From an uncultured Clostridia bacterium (GTDB taxonomy: Bacteria; Bacillota; Clostridia; UBA1381), in NCBI GenBank assembly GCA_934486495.1, contig CAKSPW010000007.1, forward strand, positions 1-54,618: a stretch of DNA of 54,618 nt, given 5' to 3'. The stretch's first letter is position 1; every line of letters begins with the position of its first letter. The position numbers and the translations under genes are program-made. Below the pieces are notes generated by a model. The model saw only the letters and a program-made list of their open reading frames with translations, did no database searches and was not told the DNA's origin. Below are positions 52,223 to 54,618 of the stretch, piece by piece.

Positions 52223-54618
52223 TTATCTCTTTATTTCCTCCATAATATAGCACTCAAGTACGTCGCCCTCCTTAAGGTCGTTGTAATTGCTAAGTCCTAT
52301 ACCGCACTCATAATTCTCAACAACCTCTTTTGCGTCGTCCTTAAATCTCTTAAGACTCGAAAGCTCACCCTCGTAAACAACAATTCCGCCTCTTACAAGT
52401 CTTACACCGGCATTTCTCTGAATCTTTCCGTCGGTTACATAGCAGCCTGCAATTGTTCCGACTCCCGAAACTTTAAATGTCTGACGAATTTCGGCATGAC
52501 CGATAACAACCTCTTTAAATTCGGGGTCAAGCATACCCTTCATTGCAGCTTCTATTTCCTCTATTGCCTGATAGATTACTCTGTAAAGTCTTATATCTAC
52601 CTCTGTACGTTCAGCCGCCGAAAGCGCACCTGCGTCCGGACGAACATTAAATCCGACAATAATAGCGTTTGACGCATTGGCAAGCATAACATCCGACTCA
52701 TTTATTGCGCCTACTCCGCCGTGAATTGCGCGAACACGAACCTCGTTGTTTGAAAGCTTTTCAATTGACTGTCTTACAGCCTCAACCGAGCCCTGAACGT
52801 CAGCCTTTATTATAACGTTGAGCTCCTTCATGTTACCCTCGTCTATCTGACTGAACAGATTGTCAAGGCTTACCTTTACAACCTTGTTGAATTTATCCTC
52901 CTGCTGTTCGTCCTTTCTCTTTTGAGCAACGTCACGGGCAAGCTTTTCGTTTTTAACAACAAAGAACTTATCTCCGCCCGACGGTGTTTCCGAAAGTCCG
53001 AGAATTTCAACAGGCATTGACGGACCGGCTGTCTTTACACGTCTGCCGCGGTCGTTTACCATAGCTCTTACGTGCCCTACCGCCGTGCCGGCAATTACAA
53101 TATCTCCGATGCTGAGTGTACCGTTTTGAACAAGCACCGTTGCAACGGGACCTCTGCCCTTGTCTATTCTCGACTCTATTACAGTACCCGACGCTTCTCT
53201 TGACGGATTTGCTTTAAGCTCCTTCATATCCGCAACGAGGAGAACCATCTCGAGAAGTCCGTCAATGTTCTGTCTTTTCTTTGCGCTGACCTCGACACAA
53301 ACAGTATCTCCGCCCCATTCCTCCGGAACAAGCCCTTGCTCAACGAGCATTTGACGTACTCTGTCGGGATTTGCACCCGGCTTATCAATCTTGTTGATTG
53401 CCACAACTATTGTAACGTTTGCAGCCTTTGCATGGTTTATAGCCTCAATCGTCTGCGGCATAATACCGTCGTCCGCCGCAACAACAAGTATTGCAACGTC
53501 CGTAACCTGAGCACCTCTTGCACGCATTGTGGTAAACGCTTCGTGACCGGGAGTATCAAGAAATGTTATAAGTCTGTCGCCGAGCTTAACGCTGTATGCG
53601 CCTATGTGCTGCGTAATACCGCCTGCCTCCGTTGTTGTAACGGACGTGTCACGGATAGCGTCAAGAAGTGATGTTTTACCGTGGTCAACGTGTCCCATAA
53701 CAACTACTACCGGCGGACGGGGAACAAGATCTTCGGGCTTATCCTCAGCCTGTGATTCTTCAAAGAGTATATCCTCTTTTGTAAGCACAATTTCCTTTTT
53801 AACCGTAATTCCGAAATCCTCGCCTATAAGCGACGCTGTATCAAAATCTATTGACTGAGTTATTGTAGCCATAACGCCGAGCATCATGAGCTTCTTTACA
53901 ACCTCACCGGCACCCTTGCCGATTTTTTGAGCAAATTCTCCGACTGTGATAGTTTCGGGAACTTCAATCTCGGTTATAACCTTCTCTGCCTTTTCCTTTT
54001 TGGCAGCAGGCTTAACTTCAACATTTTCACGTCCCTGCTTACCCTTTTTGCCGCGTGATTTACCGCGTCCGGAGAACTTATCGTTGATCTTTTCGTCAAC
54101 CATTTCTTCCTCTATGCGTTCACGGCTTTCGATTGTATCAATCTCAACGGTAGAGGTTCTTGTATCGACATATCTTTTATCCTCTTCGGATTTGATTGTG
54201 AATTCCTCATCTGTATCGTCGCTTGAAACAAGCTCGATTCTTGTACCCGTCTGCTTTTGTGCAGGCTGTTTTTTCTTCTTTTTATCCTTTTGCTTTGAAT
54301 GCTTTTCGGCAATCTTACCTTTTCCGTCTGTCTTTTTATCGTCAGATTTCTTTTTGTCAGCTGTTTCTGCGGCTTTTTTCTTCTGAGCCGATTTCTTTTC
54401 TTCCTCAGCCTTTTTCTCCTCGGCTTCTTTTTGTTTTCGCTCTTCTTCGGCTCTTGCGGCAACCTTTTCCTGTGCCTTCTTAAGAGCTAAATCCTTTTCG
54501 CTCATTTTCGGCTTTGAAGCTTCAATCTTTGCCTTAACGGCCTTTTGCTCCTCCTCAGCTTCTTTTGCAAGTCTTGTCTCTGCCGCACTGCTTCTGAGCG
54601 CATTAAATTCTTCTGCGC
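52223..54618 (-). CDS. infB: Translation initiation factor IF-2, 5'-partial
   Basis: The frame is open to the right edge, so the N-terminus is missing. At least 798 codons are present; the ATG at 54505 is internal, since the preceding 37 codons encode the same Lys/Glu/Ala-rich low-complexity region. An IF2-N domain follows (ITVGEFAQKIGKGAGEVVKK). The GTPase has G1 GHVDHGKTSLLD, G3 DTPGHEAFTTMRARG, G4 NKIDKPGAN and G5 SAKK, then domains II-IV. It brings initiator tRNA to the 30S subunit. It heads the visible part of the infB-rbfA-nrnA-truB-ribF-glmU-pth-mfd run. Confidence 0.97.
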   Translation of the reverse strand, partial: AEEFNALRSSAAETRLAKEAEEEQKAVKAKIEASKPKMSEKDLALKKAQEKVAARAEEERKQKEAEEKKAEEEKKSAQKKKAAETADKKKSDDKKTDGKGKIAEKHSKQKDKKKKKQPAQKQTGTRIELVSSDDTDEEFTIKSEEDKRYVDTRTSTVEIDTIESRERIEEEMVDEKINDKFSGRGKSRGKKGKQGRENVEVKPAAKKEKAEKVITEIEVPETITVGEFAQKIGKGAGEVVKKLMMLGVMATITQSIDFDTASLIGEDFGITVKKEIVLTKEDILFEESQAEDKPEDLVPRPPVVVVMGHVDHGKTSLLDAIRDTSVTTTEAGGITQHIGAYSVKLGDRLITFLDTPGHEAFTTMRARGAQVTDVAILVVAADDGIMPQTIEAINHAKAANVTIVVAINKIDKPGANPDRVRQMLVEQGLVPEEWGGDTVCVEVSAKKRQNIDGLLEMVLLVADMKELKANPSREASGTVIESRIDKGRGPVATVLVQNGTLSIGDIVIAGTAVGHVRAMVNDRGRRVKTAGPSMPVEILGLSETPSGGDKFFVVKNEKLARDVAQKRKDEQQEDKFNKVVKVSLDNLFSQIDEGNMKELNVIIKADVQGSVEAVRQSIEKLSNNEVRVRAIHGGVGAINESDVMLANASNAIIVGFNVRPDAGALSAAERTEVDIRLYRVIYQAIEEIEAAMKGMLDPEFKEVVIGHAEIRQTFKVSGVGTIAGCYVTDGKIQRNAGVRLVRGGIVVYEGELSSLKRFKDDAKEVVENYECGIGLSNYNDLKEGDVLECYIMEEIKR

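Noticed and set aside
1..54618. CRISPR arrays, tRNA, rRNA or known riboswitches
   Set aside because: No regularly spaced repeats, cloverleaf patterns or recognisable riboswitch cores were found by eye; a covariance-model scan was not possible.

Overview
The window looks like chromosomal DNA of a low-to-moderate-GC Bacillota (Firmicutes), class Clostridia, probably a gut-type anaerobe. The grounds are the A/G-rich ribosome binding sites, the CIRCE-controlled groES-groEL, the yaaA-recF-remB-gyrB block, the infB-rbfA-nrnA-truB run, and Tn4451-like mobile DNA. A species cannot be named from sequence reading alone. No rRNA, tRNA or CRISPR array was seen.

Layout. (1) 1-4.5 kb is an accessory region: a leftward operon tetR - secreted subtilase - secreted C39-like peptidase (cut by the window edge), an intergenic stretch holding two 24-bp inverted copies of a near-palindrome around a strong promoter, and a tyrosine recombinase. 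This reads as a DNA-inversion (phase-variation) switch upstream of secreted proteases and is the most interesting part of the window. (2) 4.6-11.9 kb is an integrative mobilizable element of the Tn4451/TnpX type: a frameshifted sigma-like gene, a DUF6076-type gene with a repeat-rich promoter, a small unknown gene, MobC, a relaxase with a candidate oriT, a ParB-like protein, TnpW and a large serine recombinase. (3) 12-20.3 kb is a leftward block recJ-relA-yaaA-recF-remB-gyrB followed by an ECF S component. dnaA and dnaN, which normally sit beside yaaA-recF, are not here. (4) 20.4-30.3 kb holds a BofC-like small membrane protein, CIRCE-groES-groEL, eno (leftward), a DacF-like carboxypeptidase, an APH-fold kinase, and murA-ftsQ-ftsZ. 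(5) 30.3-39.1 kb is leftward: an M18 aminopeptidase, topB, uvrB, a small nucleotidyltransferase-like gene, uvrA. (6) 39.2-41.6 kb is rightward: an 8-oxoguanine glycosylase (apparently leaderless), a zinc-ribbon protein and fba. (7) 41.8-43.6 kb is a small accessory island: a MATE pump behind a 19-bp-spacer MerR-type promoter, a 43-codon MerR stub, and the C-terminal remnant of a serine recombinase. (8) 43.7-54.6 kb is the leftward core run infB-rbfA-nrnA-truB-ribF-glmU-pth-mfd; infB is cut by the right edge.

How the genes fit together: the core blocks serve replication and repair (gyrB, recF, recJ, uvrABmfd, topB, ogg), the stringent response (relA), division and wall synthesis (murA, ftsQ, ftsZ, dacF, glmU) and translation (infB, rbfA, truB, pth). 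The accessory blocks carry their own regulatory DNA: an invertible promoter with a TetR operator, a triple half-site operator, a structured leader before the recombinase, and a MerR-type promoter.
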